In this document: positions 5,157-5,248 of the stretch, one piece after another
Layout of the letters: every line of letters begins with the position of its first letter
How positions within the stretch are numbered: the first letter of the stretch is position 1
Source of the DNA: a bacterium UBA4883
GTDB lineage: Bacteria; Bacillota; Clostridia; Oscillospirales; Acutalibacteraceae
Direction: 5' to 3'
Assembly: GCA_002399225.1 (NCBI GenBank)
Contig: DHDF01000063.1
Location: 2,189 to 7,436 of the forward strand
DNA length: 5,248 bases
Translations under genes and position numbers: made by a program
The notes under the pieces: model-generated
Told to the model about the DNA's origin: nothing
Database searches by the model: none
Seen by the model: the letters and a program-made list of their open reading frames with translations, nothing else

Positions 5157-5248
5157 AAAAAAGACCCGCCTGGCCGTACGTGCTGAATAACCTGCTACCA
5201 GTAGCAGGTGGGTGCCCGCCCAACGGTTTCGCACTCCCTTCGTCCGGC
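5157..5248 (-). ncRNA. ssrS: 3' part of a structured non-coding RNA, probably 6S RNA (partial)
   Basis: Nothing here reads as protein, but the minus strand is highly structured. ACCTGCTA (5209-5202) and TAGCAGGT (5197-5190) form a perfect 8-pair hairpin with a CTGG loop. Outside it, GTGCGAA pairs with TTC-A-GCAC apart from one bulged A, and GCCG at the very edge can pair with CGGC (5176-5173). The last strand, GGCCAGGCGGGTC, has no partner inside the window and runs into TTTTTTATTTT, as expected of an RNA whose 3' end pairs with its 5' end, here off the edge. From memory, the order CAC-CACCT-hairpin-AGG-TTA-CAGC resembles the 3' region of enterobacterial 6S RNA, which binds the sigma-70/sigma-A RNA polymerase holoenzyme. 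RNase P, tmRNA and SRP RNA signatures are absent. I am fairly sure of a structured RNA and less sure that it is 6S. Confidence 0.55.

Noticed and set aside
5004..5234. 76-codon minus-strand frame through the edge RNA and degV leader
   Set aside because: It crosses a T-tract, a strong terminator and the degV promoter, so it cannot be a plausible continuous coding region.

Overview
The window looks like ordinary chromosomal DNA from a Gram-positive, moderately GC-rich member of the Bacillota (Clostridia; an Oscillospiraceae/Ruminococcaceae-type genome is my best guess). The signs are strong GGAGG-type ribosome binding sites, frequent TTG starts, hairpin-plus-T-run terminators, sigma-A-like promoters, an rpoA-rplQ operon end, a class II-type pyrF and a DegV-family protein. 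This placement is inference; no marker in the window fixes the genus.

Layout, plus strand. The last codons of rpoA (1-27) and all of rplQ (67-408) close the large ribosomal-protein operon, which ends at a strong terminator (428-462). A 520-base stretch follows with no large gene. It holds a 59-residue Cys/Arg-rich single-span membrane protein (520-699) and a weaker 63-codon candidate (749-940), both behind a nearly identical SD-to-TTG start region. An extended -10 promoter (937-964) then drives a YdcF/DUF218 membrane protein (984-1748) and, 47 bases on, pyrF (1796-2737). After a modest hairpin terminator come a histidine phosphatase (2799-3473) and ruvX (3470-3907), joined by a 4-base overlap and ended by a terminator whose left arm lies inside the ruvX coding sequence.

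Layout, minus strand. A DegV-family fatty-acid-binding protein (5001-4117) converges on ruvX. It has its own terminator, a near-consensus promoter (5089-5061) and a possible SD-covering hairpin in the leader. Upstream of it, reading the same way, are a GAAA-loop terminator and, at the window edge, the 3' part of a structured non-coding RNA that I think is 6S RNA. Between the convergent terminators (3939-4050) I see no gene.

How the genes relate. Most are housekeeping functions: transcription and translation (rpoA, rplQ, possibly 6S RNA), pyrimidine synthesis (pyrF), rRNA processing or Holliday-junction resolution (ruvX) and membrane lipid supply (DegV/FakB type). I found no defence island, mobile element, CRISPR array or clear new multi-gene system. 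The less-described items are the two small ORFs after rplQ, the edge RNA and the layered signals upstream of degV.
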